From Rhodospirillales bacterium (lineage in GTDB: Bacteria > Pseudomonadota > Alphaproteobacteria > Rhodospirillales > Magnetospirillaceae): a stretch of 22,928 bases of DNA. The notes beneath the pieces were generated by a model. It saw only the letters and a list, made by a program, of their open reading frames with translations. It had not been told where the DNA came from and did no database searches. A program made the position numbers and the translations under genes. Location: positions 1-22,928 of the forward strand of contig JASHSH010000331.1 in NCBI GenBank assembly GCA_030040955.1. The letters are read 5' to 3'. This document shows positions 22,037-22,928 of the stretch, piece by piece. Within the stretch, counting starts at the first letter, position 1; every line of letters begins with the position of its first letter.

Positions 22037-22545
22037 ACGAAGCACCGCAATACCCGCCGGGCCTGCGCGAGGCGGGGGAGGGCGATCTCGCGGCACTTCT
22101 GGCGATCTACAACGACGCGGTGCTGCACACCACCGCGGTGTACGACTACGAGCCGCGCCCGGTGGAAGCGCAAATCCGCTGGTTCGAAGCCAAGCGGGCG
22201 CAGAACCTGCCCGTTCTGGTCGCGCTCGACGGAGGGACGGTCAGCGGATTCGCCAGCTACGGTCCTTTCCGCCCATGGCCCGCCTACCAGTTCACGGTCG
22301 AGAACTCGGTCTATGTGGCGCCGGATCGGCGTGGCCAGGGCGTCGGCAGGCGGCTGCTCGGGCCCTTGATCGAGCATGCGCGGTCCCGCCGGCTGCATGC
22401 GATGGTGGCCGGGATCGACGCCACCAACGAAGCCAGCTTGCGGCTGCACCGGCGCTTCGGTTTCGAGCAGGTGGCCTATTTCCGCCAGGTCGGCTGGAAA
22501 TTCGAGCGCTGGCTCGATTTCGTGTGTCTTGAGCTCATCCTGTAG
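22033..22545 (+). CDS. GNAT acetyltransferase, phosphinothricin/methionine sulfone type
   Basis: A 170-residue acetyl-CoA-dependent N-acetyltransferase. Motif A YVAPDRRGQGVGRRLL (94-109) with the R/Q-x-x-G-x-G acetyl-CoA site is clear; IYNDAVLHTTAVYDYEPR and SYGPFRPWPAYQFTVENSVYV-type blocks, ATNEASLRLHRRFGFE and the C-terminal GWKFERWLD are hallmarks of the PAT/YncA group that acetylates phosphinothricin, methionine sulfone or sulfoximine. Start GTG 22033 overlaps the stop of the oxidoreductase. The precise substrate is not fixed by sequence. Confidence 0.88.
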   Translation: MNEAPQYPPGLREAGEGDLAALLAIYNDAVLHTTAVYDYEPRPVEAQIRWFEAKRAQNLPVLVALDGGTVSGFASYGPFRPWPAYQFTVENSVYVAPDRRGQGVGRRLLGPLIEHARSRRLHAMVAGIDATNEASLRLHRRFGFEQVAYFRQVGWKFERWLDFVCLELIL

Positions 22546-22615
22546 CGCGATCGGATTTTGACCGGATAAGGCTTGGCCGATAGATTCCGCGCCGCGGTAG
22601 CGTGGGAGAGAAAGC

Positions 22616-22928
22616 ATGCCGAAACTGGCGGCGAATTTGTCGATGCTGTTCACCGAGGTGGATTTCAAGGAGCGCTTCGCCGCCGCCGCGCGCGCTGGAT
22701 TCCGCGCGGTCGAATATCTGTTCCCCTACGCGTATGACGCCAAGGACTTGGCGGCGCGGCTTGCCGACAACGGGCTCGAACAGGTGCTGTTCAATCTTTA
22801 TCCGGGCGATTGGGACAAAGGGGAACGGGGTATGGCGGCGCTGCCCGGCCGCGAGGACGAGTTCCGCAAGACCGTCGATCAGGCGATCGCCTACGCCCGC
22901 GCGCTCCGCTGTCCGCGCATTCACAGCA
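22616..22928 (+). CDS. hyi: Hydroxypyruvate isomerase-like protein, N-terminal part (3' end outside window)
   Basis: The first 104 codons are visible and the frame is open to the window end; the family is about 260 residues. MPKLAANLSMLFTEVDF, AAARAGFRAVEYLFPY and the LFNLYPGDWDKGERG block are those of hydroxypyruvate isomerase Hyi and the related 2-oxo-tetronate isomerase OtnI, both TIM-barrel enzymes interconverting hydroxypyruvate or 2-oxo-tetronate with their aldehyde isomers. GGGAGAGAAAG precedes the ATG. It follows the acetyltransferase after 70 bases on the same strand and may be in the same transcript. Confidence 0.87.
   Translation, partial: MPKLAANLSMLFTEVDFKERFAAAARAGFRAVEYLFPYAYDAKDLAARLADNGLEQVLFNLYPGDWDKGERGMAALPGREDEFRKTVDQAIAYARALRCPRIHS

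Overview
This is a GC-rich window with SD-led, tightly packed operons, several TTG/GTG starts, Tat-dependent binding proteins and protein families typical of soil Alphaproteobacteria (Rhodospirillales or Hyphomicrobiales-like). That placement is an inference from protein family and style; there is no rRNA or tRNA here. No mobile element, CRISPR array or RNA gene was seen.

Layout. 1-3041: the end of a membrane operon (DUF4159 protein and a VWA/amidotransferase-like membrane protein). 3051-9264: a ring-opening amidohydrolase of the AtzD cyanuric acid hydrolase family, then a complete polyamine-type ABC importer (ATPase, Tat-exported binding protein, two permeases) and a hydantoin-racemase-like enzyme. 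9261-10230 (minus strand): a small Tyr/Pro-rich exported protein and a TetR regulator, preceded by a palindromic operator. 10231-10612: a long regulatory region. 10613-16019: a second importer of the BMP/nucleoside type with a biuret hydrolase (BiuH-like) gene inserted between its permeases and its ATPase. 16062-18263: a divergent zinc alcohol dehydrogenase and an aldo-keto reductase. 18436-20913: an HPt protein, a small lipoprotein, a REC-domain response regulator and a small membrane protein. 20999-end: a luciferase-like flavin oxidoreductase, a PAT-like acetyltransferase and the start of a hydroxypyruvate isomerase-like gene.

How the genes work together. The core (3051-16019) reads as a nitrogen-scavenging island for cyclic ureides: cyanuric acid is opened to carboxybiuret, which decarboxylates to biuret, and BiuH releases ammonia to give allophanate. 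Two ABC importers could bring in the substrates. Each of the three transcription units (hydrolase, first importer, second importer) starts with a near-consensus sigma-54 promoter (TGGCAYG-N4-TTGCG), and two of them share an inverted repeat, GCCCA-N5-TGGGC, about 90-130 bases upstream of the predicted start. This suggests one sigma-54/enhancer-binding-protein regulon, as expected for nitrogen limitation. The activator gene, the carboxybiuret hydrolase (AtzE/AtzG) and the allophanate hydrolase are not in the window.

The transporter substrates, the role of the racemase-like enzyme and the identity of the activator are unknown from sequence alone; they are the most interesting open questions.
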